A DNA stretch of 64,000 bases. It comes from Diphasiastrum complanatum. Lineage: Eukaryota; Streptophyta; Lycopodiopsida; Lycopodiales; Lycopodiaceae. The notes beneath the pieces were generated by a model. The model had not been told where the DNA came from. It did not search any database and saw only the letters and a program-made list of their open reading frames with translations. Shown here in pieces: positions 47,691-58,449 of the stretch. The position numbers and the translations under genes are program-made. Every line of letters begins with the position of its first letter. Position 1 is the stretch's first letter. The DNA lies in assembly GCA_029204225.1 (NCBI GenBank), contig CM055098.1:7216746-7280745 (forward strand), given 5' to 3'.

Positions 47691-47810
47691 GATGTGACAG
47701 GGAAGGGTACGTTTCCCCATGGCCCTGTCCAACTCTCCTTTCCTTGAGTTGATGTGACAGGGAGGGGTGCGCCTCCCCACGGCCCTGTCCATCTCTTTCT
47801 TTTAACCAAA
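47691..47810. repeat. 60-bp tandem duplication with hairpin units
   Basis: GATGTGACAGGGA begins both copies (47,691 and 47,751). Each unit can fold through ACAGGG/CCCTGT and an inner AGGGG/CCCC(T) arm. The second copy is the more GC-rich. Confidence 0.85.
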
Positions 47811-48378
47811 GAAGCTATATGCTAAGTCTTGAAAGTTAAGACTTATTAATCTGAACTTTTAACTCATAGTTTTTAATCCCAATTGTGGGTTGAATCAACT
47901 TTTTTCTGGGTGAGGGCCTGTCCTTGTAGGCCGTACTTTCTTGTTCTTCCCTCTCTGTACCTCAGATTTCCAAAGGAGTGGAGAGAGCTATGGTACCTAA
48001 TAGTACGTAGGAGTTGGAGAGGGGAGAAAGAGCCTAAACTAATTTGCAATAGTCTTTGGGGTCCATGAGCCATGTGGCACCTTTTGGTGGCCCCACATGG
48101 CTAGAAAAGTCTCAAAGGGACAAATGGGGCCTTTCTTGGGCCCCACTTATCTTTTTTGCATGAGGGTGGAGAGGAGCTTAGGGAAGGGATTAAAGGAGGT
48201 ATGCTCACTTCCTTTCCCTCATTCTCCCAAGTTGTTGTAGAGTTTTTTTTGCCCTCGAGTTGCTAGTCTCAAGTTGGTTACTTCTTGAGGCCCTGTGCAC
48301 TAATTTTTCCCTTTTTGCGGTTTTTACACCGTAGCTCTCCGTTTTCCCTCTAGTTTTTTGCCAATTTCTCCTTTATCC

Positions 48379-48990
48379 ATGGACACCCCTATGGACGAGA
48401 CCAGAGCTCCAAGTCTCGTCGGGACTGATATGGAGAACATGACGTGTGCCATAAATTTGTTACAGCAACAAATTGTGGACATGCGCTCAAAGCATGAACG
48501 GGCGGAGGCCGAGATTCGGGCTATGTCCCAATCTCAATAGGCTCTCCTAAACTCGATGATTACTCCAGAATTTTTTAACCGGAGAAAAAAAGGACAGACA
48601 CCAAGATGTGGTTTTAGCCTAGTTAGATCGATGGACGTCGCATTTCTCCATGCATGATCTACCAAGTAGCTCGCGTATTTCTACAACCATCATGTTTTTA
48701 CGCGGTAAGGCGTATTCTTGGTGACAGGACCTTAAAGACCGAGCTATAGTTCCAACCACTTGGGATGACTTCCAGGTAGCCTTTAAGGTTGTCTTTATGC
48801 CTGTCATTCTAGGAAAAGAGTGGTTTCTTGCTAGAAATGAGTCCTTAAAGAAAGACTATGTATCTCATTGTATTTCTTTCCTGCATAATGACTCAAAGGC
48901 GATGAGCCAGATCTACCTTTTGTAATCAATGTATTTTGGATTCTGAGTATTTTCCGTATTTATGTTATCTGAAAGATGAACCTTACATAG
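48379..48990 (+). pseudogene. Truncated gag of gypsy element 2
   Basis: A start at 48,379 (MDTPMDETRAPSL) leads into a coiled-coil stretch that stops at 48,540. Shifted frames then show a capsid-like FLRGKAYSW and VPTTWDDFQVAFK. Near 48,800 it passes straight to VILGKEWFLARNESLKKDYV, which belongs between protease and RT. The zinc knuckle and protease have been deleted. Confidence 0.75.
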
Positions 48991-51900
48991 ATGCTTTTAG
49001 TACTCATAATATCAATGTTGATGTATTGCCTTCCCCCCAAAGCATTGTCTTTTATTGATGATAATTTAGAATCTTCGCCTGAGGGCAAAATCTTTAAGGG
49101 ACTTAGGGAGGAATATAATGATATATTCCCTGAGCAATTGCCTGAGGGTCTTTCCCCCTCGTGGGGTGTAGACCATCACATAGATCTCCTTCCCGATAGC
49201 TCTCCTGTATCGCTTTTTCCCTACAGGATGAGGCCGAAGGAAGAAGATGAAGTTGCTAGCCAACTTAAGGAGTTGTTGCGTAAAGGCCATATTCGGCCTA
49301 GTAAATCCCCTTGGGGAGCTCCTGTTTTGCTAACCGGCAAGAAAGACGGTGGTATTCGTCTTTGTGTTGATTACAAAAAGCTTAATAAAATGACAATTAA
49401 GAACCGTTACCCCTTGCCTCGGATGGACGACTTAATGGACCGATTGAATGGTGCTAGGTATTTCACCAAATTGGACCTTAGGTCGGAATACCATCAAATT
49501 AGAATATACAAGGGGGATGTTTCCAAAACTGGTTTTCGTACTAGGTATGGCCATTACGAAGTTTCAATTTTACCCTTTGGTCTAACGAATGCCCCAACAA
49601 CCTTCCAACAGATGATGAACGATATTCTTCGCCCATATCTGGAAAAGTTTCTTGTGGTATTTCTAGTAGGACTGATCTATAGTAAGACTCTTGAAGAGCG
49701 CAAAGCGCATTTGCGTACAGTCTTAGATAATCTAAGGCAGACAAAGCTTTATGCTAAGGAGTCTAAATGTGAGTTCTTTCAAACTCGACTCAAATATTTG
49801 GGACATATCGTTTCCGATCGAGGTCTTGAGATCGACTACGATAAGGTCCAGAAAGTTCATGATTGGCCTATCCTGAAAACCATTAGAGAAAAAAATCTTT
49901 TCTAGGCTCCACAGGATTTTTTCATAAATTCATTAAAGACTATGCCTTAGTTGCATTGCCTCTGATGAATCTTCTTAAGGGAGTGAGGAAAGCCAAAAGG
50001 AAAACTAAAAAGGGTAATAAGAAGAAGGCCAAAAGGCGTTCGAAGATCAGTCCTCTTGTTGTTTGGATTGATGAACTTAGTCAAAGCTTTGAAGCTCTGA
50101 AGATGTTGGTGTCTACAGCCCCTATCTTACACATAGTGGACCCTAGCGGATCTTTCTTAGTGGAAACAGATGCTAGTGACTATGCGATAGGTGCAGTTCT
50201 TTACCAAGATGGTAGACCTGTGGCTTTCGAGAGCAAGAAGTTGGACCTAGCTCAAAGTAGATATTCTACTTATGAGAAGGAAGTTTTTGTTGTCATCCAT
50301 GCGTTAAAGATCTGGAGACATTATTTGTACGGATCCAAATTCATGGTAATGACAGATCATGAATCTCTTAAGTATATCTGTGATGCCTCGGACCTTAGGG
50401 GTCATAAGGCCCACTGGTCGGAACTCATTCAAGAGTTCGAATTCGACATTAAGTATCGTCGAGGTACGTCGAATTGTATCGCTGATGCTTTGAGCTAGAT
50501 TGGAGAAGTTAATCAGTTATGCTTTGCTGAGTTGTATCTTTCTCTACGAGATCTTTGTCGGACCGATGTGTTTTTCGGTCACATTTGGCAAGATGTCCTG
50601 GTAGGAAGCTCTTTCATGAGAGAATCTTGGAAACCAGGATTCCAAGAAATCTCGCGAAGAGAACTTACTTGATGATTATTTCATTCGGAAAGGTTTGCTT
50701 TTTCATAGGAGAAAAGTCTATGTGCCAGATATCGTGGACATTAGGGCCCAGATCCTGCCACGAGTGCCATGATAGCCCCAACGCGGGACACCCTGATATA
50801 TAGAGGACGCTTGACCTTGTTAAAAGAGACTTTTATTGGCCAAAAATGAAAGGTCACGTCGAGGCATACGTTCAAAAGTGTGAACAATGCCAAGTAAATA
50901 AAGCGCAAAGACTCAAAGCAGCTGGTCTGTTGCATCCATTGGAAATTCCTAGCAAGAAATGGGAAAGTATTTTCATGGATTTTGTGGTCAGACTTCCTAA
51001 GTCAGGGAAGGGTCACGATGCTATTTGGGTAGTAGTTGACAGGTTAACCAAAATGGCACAGTTTATTCCAACAAAAACTACTGTCAAAGCTTCTGAACTT
51101 GCTCAACTCTTCGTTGAAAACTTGTTCATGTTGTATGGATTGCCGAACGATATTGTTAGTAATCGTGATTCCAAGTTCACTGGCATGTTCTGGTAGGCGG
51201 TCTTTGAAAGACTGGAAACTACTTTAAGTCTATCATCTACGGATCACCCAGAAACCGATGGTCAGACCGAACGTGTCAACCAGTCAATGGAAGATATGCT
51301 TTGCGCATATGTTTTCAGGCGACAATCAAACTGGGAAAGTATCTCCCAATGGTCGAGTTCATACAATAGTATGAAGCATTCTGCCACTGGTTCTAGTCCT
51401 TTTATGCTCTTGTACGGCTTTCGGCCTCATGCCCCTATCTCCGTTGGACTCAAAGGTCTCAAGGTTCAAGTTGTAGCAGATTTCTCACATGATATGCAGG
51501 AAATGTTGCAGGTGGCTAGGGAAAGCATTAGATCGGCTCAAGATAGAGCCCAGTTCTATGCCAATCGAGGTTGCGCTCCTCAAGAGTTTGAGATCGGTGA
51601 TTGGGTGTATCTTAGAATCCCTAGGGACTCTAAGATACTTCGAACGAGGAAATGATTAAAATTATCTCCACGTTTTAGCGGTCCTTTCAAAGTGCTTAAC
51701 AAGATTGGTAAGGTTGCTTATAGACTAGAGCTCCCTGTTGGAACTAAGGTTCATCTTGTATTCCATTTAATTTTTTTAAAGGAACAACTTGGTGGGAAAG
51801 ATGACCTAATTCCCACAAAAAAAGATCTAGTGCTATTGGAGGATTTGACTGCTTTTGTACCCCATGAACCGGAAAAGATCATGGACACTCGACGACATCA

Positions 51901-52018
51901 GTTGAGAAATCGTTTGATTTCTGAACATCCGATTCATTGGAAAGGTAAGTCAGATGATGAGGACACCTGGGAGAAGGAGGATGATTTAAGACTTAGATTC
52001 CCTGGTTTCTTCCCATAG
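48991..52018 (+). pseudogene. Pol of gypsy element 2: RT, RNase H, integrase, chromodomain-like (inactive)
   Basis: RT at 48,991-49,905 has LCVDYKKLNKMTIKNRYPLP and [12 protein letters not shown], but the catalytic box reads VFLVGLIYSK where relatives have VFLDDILIYSK. Both catalytic aspartates are lost and one codon is missing. RNase H (49,956-50,498) keeps VETDASDY and TDHESLKY. The integrase is split by stops and shifts (50,555-51,655), with CEQCQVNKAQR, VSNRDSKFTGMFW-stop and DHPETDGQTERVNQ. The C-terminal part (51,692-52,018) has HWKGKSDDEDTWEKEDDL, a chromodomain-like end. It is certainly inactive. Confidence 0.92.
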
Positions 52019-52044
52019 AAGGAAGTTTTTATGGGGGGGGGGCA

Positions 52045-52513
52045 TGCTATGTACCATAACGTTACGCCCTTCAGTGATGGCCTCGCAAGGGGCATGACGT
52101 AGGACTGGAGTTATCGACATGTTTAGGTGCCACGCATCACCATCCTAGGTGGTCACGTGTCGCCGGAAGGACCGTGCTTGATGGGACCCATTGTCCTATG
52201 CCTATATAGTGGTGGGATTTCTCTCTTTCCATTGACTCGGTCTACTTGGGAGTTGGGGGATGGAGAGCACGTGCTTTAGCCAGGATGTATCTCCAGGCCA
52301 AGAAATGTATGCTAGGGAGAGCCGAGTGCGATGGCTGGTGATATGGGATGCCAGTTATCGTAGGAGGCTTGACCGGGCATGATTATGTCGATTGCTCCAG
52401 GGCATGGGGGTGGGTCGGTTGTGACTCTACGGTTGGGCGGTTATGGTGCGTCGTCACTTGTATGGGGTGTGCGGAACCTTTAAGGCAGTCGATGATCTTA
52501 GGGAGTTGTAACA
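52045..52513 (+). repeat. 3' LTR of gypsy element 2
   Basis: Starts TGCTATGTACC after a purine tract ATGGGGGGGGGCA and ends GTTGTAACA. The leading inverted repeat is broken here (GTACCATAACGTTAC). Confidence 0.92.
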
Positions 52514-52518
52514 CTTAT

Positions 52519-53820
52519 CTTCCTAAGTTGGCTTGATTTGGTGTTTTACAATACCATGTGCAAAAACTTTTATATTGTGAACAGTACCTCATTGGCCCAA
52601 GTAACATTTGCAATGTTGGCCTAAGTTGTCATTTGCAAATCTTTGACAATAACACATTGGCCTAAGTTGGCATTGCATAATCTTTTACTTGTACGAACTT
52701 TCATTACTCTTTAGCCAGTAAGATGACTCTCATTTTGAATCTCCACATGTGGTAATTATTTCCATCCAGTTTTTTGATCAATGACATTGTATTACTGGAG
52801 GAATCCATTTTGTGAATGATAATGACCAGTAGACTAATGAATGAAATGTTGTCTGTAGAGGCTCTACATATCAATATTAATATCAAGACAGTTGATTCAG
52901 ATTGATATATGAAAATACAAGTTATATGAATGCTTGGAGCACAAGACAATTGCGGGTGAAACCACGTGCTCAGAAAGCTAACTCTGTGAGCTTATTCTGA
53001 CAATCAGTCTGAAAAAACAATGGATCACGAAAGCATCTATAGTGCCTGTCTCAAATCATGTGTTGTGGTATATTGATGTTCTAGTGATCATCATCTATAT
53101 ACAATTTACGATTGTGTAGATGTATCTACAAGAAGGTTGTGTGGAGTCGTTGTGTCATCTGGAGTAGATCGTGGCGACTGTTGTCATTGTCCAAGTAGTT
53201 GCACAATAGAAGAAGTGGGTGTGAGAAGGCTTTCAGTATTCGGAGTCGCGCACATCACTACCGATAGTTGATAGAGTCGAGAAAGTCGTTTGTTGTCGAT
53301 CGTCAACGATAGTCGATGGAGTCGGACCTACTTGATAGTTCGACGATAGTTGATAGAGTTGACCCTTCTCCGACAAGTCAACCTTCCTCAATAAGTTGGT
53401 TGCCATTCTGGTGCCTATCTTCGAAAAAAAGTATTTCTGTGTGACAATGCATGTAAAACTGTAGCAATGTGAATGGAACTAGATTAACATGGGATTTAGG
53501 AGAGTAGAGGAATAAATCCAATGCCCCCCTTAATCTGGATCTATAAATGCCTTGATCTTTAATATAAGTGATGCACAAATTCTGTTGTGTGCATCAATGC
53601 TCAGTGCCTTGGTAAACACATATGCGATCATGTCTTGTGTTCACCATTACGTCAAGATCACTCTCTATCGAGAACTTTAATCCTGACATAGTGATATCGA
53701 ATCTTAATGTGCTTACTCCTAGAGTGAAATCTAGGGTTGGTCGATAAGGCAATGACACTCTGATTATCACAGGACATAATTGTCGGAGTGTATTGATTCT
53801 AACTAATGTCCGATAGTAAT
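52519..53820 (-). mobile_element. Copia gag start and simple repeats
   Basis: On the minus strand, ATG at 52,808 opens MDSSSNTMSLIKKLDGNNYH, continuing MWRFKMRVIL, the copia gag N terminus, and stops within about 35 codons. To its left are repeats of TTGGCCTAAGTTG (about 52,590-52,680). To its right, at about 53,260-53,400, GATAGTTGATAGAGT and GTCGATGGAGTCG recur. Gypsy element 2 is inserted on the left border. Confidence 0.5.
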
Positions 53821-53824
53821 TTTC

Positions 53825-56128
53825 TCAATCAAATTGCTTCTTTCTCCTACTGATTAACCCCTCTATGATCCTAGTACTTAAACTCAGATTAAGTTAATCC
53901 AATATAGAACTCTCAGACTTAAATTTTGATCAAGCTTACTTCTATTCCAATCAAAATGGAATTAGTAACTTTCGACCTTTTACTGTACTACTTATAGATA
54001 ATAATTCAAATTCCAAACTTGTCCCAGATTGTCCACACAATTCCTAGAGAATTCTTCTTATTTCAAAAAGTTCCAATTAGGCATCTTACTCTGCATCTAT
54101 CCAAAATTACTTTCATACCACATTTCATTTCTATACCACAGTTGGTTCTTTTCCGAAAACTACGCAAATCACAGATTCCCAAATAGAAATTTATCCCACC
54201 ACTTCACCCCTCCTTTTAAAGAAATTAATCAATTTCAATAAAAGTTAATTGGAAATATGATATATGAATATATCTAAATCCAAGAAAAGTCAGTAATAAG
54301 TCCTTCCACTAAAGGATTCACCCTATTACATAGATGACTTCTCCTTCAAATATTTTCACTTTGAGTGATAGAACCTACTATTCCATCAAAATCCATTTAT
54401 GCAACAGAGAAATTCTATGGTTTAAGAAATTGAAACATTTTTACCTTAGAATTTATCTAAATTCCAAGTCTACTCATACAAGTAGTAATTTATATGACAT
54501 AACAGTCTTTCAGAAGAATAACTTCATGCTGGAAAGAATCATATAAATCAGTCTGATATCTTATATTCAAGAAATTACTAAGAAGTAAAGGATTAATTAA
54601 GAAAGCGAGAAACAGATTTGAGGGCCTCTGATTTTGTAAATAATGAGATACCACATGAGGATCTAGATTAAACCTCAAGATTTTCCAAAATACCCCACAT
54701 CTGAGTGAATGATTTGCTTCTTTCCCATATCGCGACTAGGTACTAAAACACACCATTGATCATCAGATCATTACAGTCCTAGAATTCCCCTTCCAAAATT
54801 ACTAATGTCCCATACCATCAACTTTTCCTTCCAGAAAACCCTTAACCGCCTTATCTGATATTCTAGATCAGATGGATACCCAAAATCCACACCTTATTAC
54901 GTGACTTAGACAAAAGAATTAACATGGTTCAATATTACATCCTGATCCTTTCTGGTTAATGATAAGCTTCAAACCCTTACTGATGCATCAAATCTAGGGA
55001 CAAGCTTCTGTCAACTAACAGATCCAATGTAATCCACGTATCAGATTCCACTTTTAGACATCACAATTGACATTCAAAACTGCAGATAACTCAATGGTTA
55101 CAAAGATATCAGTTACAAATTCAACTGAATGAATTCTAAGCAGGAAATTAATAACCAGTATTAAGCAATTATTTACAAGGATTACCAAAATTCTAATTGC
55201 GAAATACATTTCCCGATCACACTTACTACCTCTAATGTCTACTCTTTTTCCCTCCTTAGAATTTTCAGTTCCCTGAAAATCTATTTCAGCTAAGGTACCA
55301 AGAAGACGTAATGACATTAGTAAATGTTCTTAAAAAACTAATTACTGTAGGAAAAAGTCCAAAACAATTTCATTTCTATCCTATACCTGGGCTGAATATA
55401 ATTCACCATAGGATTTTACTGGAAATGAAATCAGTTATATAATTCCTATTATTACAAATTTTCCAATAAAATTGGACTGTTTTTTCTTTTTATTGACGGG
55501 TTTGGCATTATTCCGTTAAAATTGACAAAACCTATCCAAACATAGAATATGAAATTACATGAACAAAAATCCCACCAATAGGATTTCAATAATTCTTGAA
55601 CTGTATCCTGTCAGATTTACTGACTAGATAAAGAATACTATTGCCACTCATCCAATATGGTCATTTCATATTGTTTGACAATTTTAATTCAAATTTAACA
55701 AGTATCTTGCACAAATGTTCACTTGACTGATTTCTAGCGATCAACATCAATTAGAAAACTATCAGACTAGTAACTGAATTCAAATTTTAACCAATTTGAA
55801 CTTCAACAAAAAGAGAAAAATTCAAATTTTAGCTTTCAATCTAGGAGTTCCCAACTCCAAAAGTTAAAAGAAAATGACAGTCTGAGTAAAAACTGTCGGC
55901 AATTCATTGCGGTTCCTTCTGTCAATTTTAACTTATCTATCTTCGGAAAACTAATTTAGATTTAGCGAAAACACTGTGTCCAATTCTGACTGATAAACTC
56001 AGTTTAATGAATTCACTAATCTAAACTGATTTCATAGATAACAAAAAAATGACCAAAATTTTGATTTTTTTGAGAAACTTAATTTTTGCTTTATTTTACG
56101 TAATTCAAAAATTCTGACGAAAATATTG
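53825..56128. mobile_element. Further copy of the AT-rich non-coding family
   Basis: Strongly similar over about 2 kb to 24,540-25,860 in the 20-30 kb cluster. The minus segment at 54,490-54,678 and 24,993-25,181 even gives nearly identical 62-codon frames (start MRFNLDP, end KDCYVI), differing at a handful of positions. It ends at TTTTACGTAATTCAAAAATT ... TTAG, where the copia relic begins abruptly. Confidence 0.75.
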
Positions 56129-56564
56129 TTAGTGAATGTTTGACTACTGGACTGAAAGTCTTGCTATAGTCAACGTTGGGGATCTGAGTGAATCCTCTTG
56201 CTACCAGTTTTGCTTTCCTTCGATCAATTTCTCCATTGGCATTATATTTGATCTTGAAAATCCATTTGCAATCAATGATATTGGAGCTTTGACTAGTGAC
56301 CACATTTGCTTCTTGATCAGAGAGAAATACTCTCTGTCCATAGCTTCTCTCCAAAAATCTGAGTCTGGTTGTCTGAGTGCTTCTTTCACTGTGGTCGGTT
56401 CCTGTATCAAGAAAAACATGTAGACTCAGGAGTATACCTTGTGGGCTGTGTGCACACTCGACTTGATCTTCTGGGAGGATTCGACTGATGCACCACTCCT
56501 GGGACTTGTTGTTGGGTAGCAGCAACTTCTTTGTCTGATTCACTGTCAAGTAGTGGGTCGACAA
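56129..56564 (-). pseudogene. Ty1/copia reverse transcriptase N-terminal fragment
   Basis: Shifted frames read EALRQPDSDFWREAMDREYF, then DCKWIFKIKYNANGEIDRRK, ending KLVARGFTQIPNVDYSKTFS and PVVK. This is the opening of copia RT, cut off at about 56,129 where the AT-rich family copy starts. The rest of RT, RNase H and integrase are missing. Confidence 0.85.
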
Positions 56565-56599
56565 TGGACACGCCTAATCCAGAAGCTCGAATTATCGTG

Positions 56600-57176
56600 T
56601 CAATGGCAGGTGATGAAGGTTCTCATGGAGCAATATCCTTGCCTTTGATGTCGACGAACTGATCCTCGATAAAGACTGTATCCCGACTATACAAGATTTG
56701 TTGACAGCTATCGTATGAGCTTGGCAAGCTTGTAAGCAGTTGCATCACTGCGTCTTGATCGTCTATGATAGATCCAACAACAGCCATTTGCCTTAGCAAG
56801 TTCTTGAACTAATTGATATGATTCTTGCCATCTTGAGAGAGTAAAATTTTTTCCTGAGATGTAGCTTGGAAGCTATATCTTGCACTTCTTATAGTGTGCT
56901 CAAGATGTCCCAGACTTCTTTCGATGTTTGGGCCTCGGATACATGGCCGATCTGGGTATCTGTAATGTTGAGGATGATTAGCACGAAAGCCTTTCCATCC
57001 TTCAACTTCCATCTAATGATTGCTGAGTCGTCTGCTTCGGGTTTCTCTTATGCACCTGTAACAACGTCATACAAGTCTTTAGCCATTAGTACAGTTTTCA
57101 GCTTAAATTTTCACATATGCTAATTGGCTCCATCAAGCTTGTCCATGATGAGACCGGCTTTCCCTTGGGAATCCAT
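56600..57176 (-). pseudogene. Ty1/copia gag fragment
   Basis: Starts at ATG 57,176 (MDSQGKAGLIMDKLDGAN, then stops). It continues through KFKLKTVLMAKDLYDVV and IGHVSEAQTSKEVWDIL and on to LLTSLPSSYDSC. Several in-frame stops are present. Protease and integrase between gag and RT are deleted. Confidence 0.8.
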
Positions 57177-57318
57177 GTGGAAGAAGAGTCTAAGTGATAG
57201 GAAAAACTATCAGTGACTTAAGTATGAAAATATAGCACTGAGTTACAGAACAAGAAGACAATTACTCTATCGGCTAGTAGAGTCTTGTACTGTGGAAGCT
57301 TATCAGACTACGAAAATA

Positions 57319-57330
57319 GCTATGATACCA
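57319..57330 (-). other. Primer-binding site of the copia element
   Basis: TGGTATCATAGC on the minus strand, adjacent to the LTR boundary TGTTGGAG at 57,331. Confidence 0.7.
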
Positions 57331-58035
57331 TGTTGGAGAAAGAGGTGTGTGAGTGTGAGAAACAAAAAAAAGGATAAAAAAGAAAACAAACATGAAGAGA
57401 AGCGAACTTGAAACTCGAACGAGAAACAAACTCAAACAGAAAGTGTTCGTGCGTAGCAGAGTGAGCTATATTACTCTTTCCCTAAGCATGACTACGCCTA
57501 TCAGAAAATGAACAGAACGTTAGTGATATAAATCACGGTCGATCTGATTACGTAGCCAAACATTAGCAAAACATCAGAAGAATAATTTGTCGCGAACATC
57601 TAGACAAATTATTAGTCGCGAATAGTTAGACAAATTATTAGTCGCGAATGATTCACAAAGAGCTAGACTGATCTCGACTGATAATCAGTCGCGAATTAGT
57701 CGTGAAAGGCAAGACTAAATATTAGTCATCAACAACGAGACTAATAATAATTCGCTAAGAACAGATTACCAGATTGAGCAACAAGAGAGTCAGACAAAAT
57801 GAAGAAAAACATAGCAATATCGACACAAATCTGAACGCAGAACAACAGAGCTTTTATCAGATTAAGTATAGCAAAATATACATGTCAATAATGTTGTGGA
57901 GCACCCCTCAGGTTTGATCATTGCTAATTGAGTTATCATAGCAGGATCAACGATGGAGTAAGGAACATTGCTCGTCTCTCAAACACTCACTTGACGTCCA
58001 CTTCATGCATACTCAACCTCCAACACTCTCCAACA
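57331..58035 (-). repeat. 5' LTR of the minus-strand copia element
   Basis: Bounded by TGTTGGAG at 57,331 and CTCCAACA at 58,035, an 8-bp terminal inverted repeat next to a primer-binding site. It contains tandem TTAGTCGCGAA motifs at about 57,585-57,720. The partner LTR is not in the window, so the outer end rests on the terminal repeat only. Confidence 0.55.
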
Positions 58036-58449
58036 TTACAAAACAAGCATTACAATTCCCCCTACGAGCATCCAAGTAATGAAAGAGAGCCTACACACCC
58101 AAACTTCGGCCTCCATACAACCATAGTGTAACTAAACCTCAAGTAATTACCTATGAATTGGCAACACCTTCAAGCATCCTCACATAGGCACTAACATCCT
58201 CACATAAGGCACTAACATTCAGGCTTACTAACAATCATAACAAACCCTAACATAGAGCAACACCATTCACAATCACTTACACCAAAATGGAACTAACTTC
58301 CAAATATTCTCAAACATTCAAACTCTCAACATCCAACTAACTCACCAAACTCTCAACTCTCAACTTAGCAACTATCAACATCATCTCATTATCCAATTAT
58401 TCAACTATCATCCAACTATCAAATTATCAAATCACAAAAGCACTAACTC

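Larger units (their letters stand above)
46498..52513 (+). mobile_element. Ty3/gypsy chromovirus LTR retrotransposon, degenerate (element 2)
   Basis: A 6,016-bp element with two 469-bp LTRs and a perfect 5-bp target duplication CTTAT (46493-46497 and 52514-52518). It has a PBS TGGTATCAAAGCC and a G-rich polypurine tract before the 3' LTR. About 33 LTR differences by eye (about 93% identity) make it older than element 1. The coding region is a pseudogene. Gag is truncated and jumps directly into the protease-RT linker near 48,800, so the zinc knuckle and protease are gone. The leader carries a GC-rich insertion and a 60-bp tandem repeat. Confidence 0.93.
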
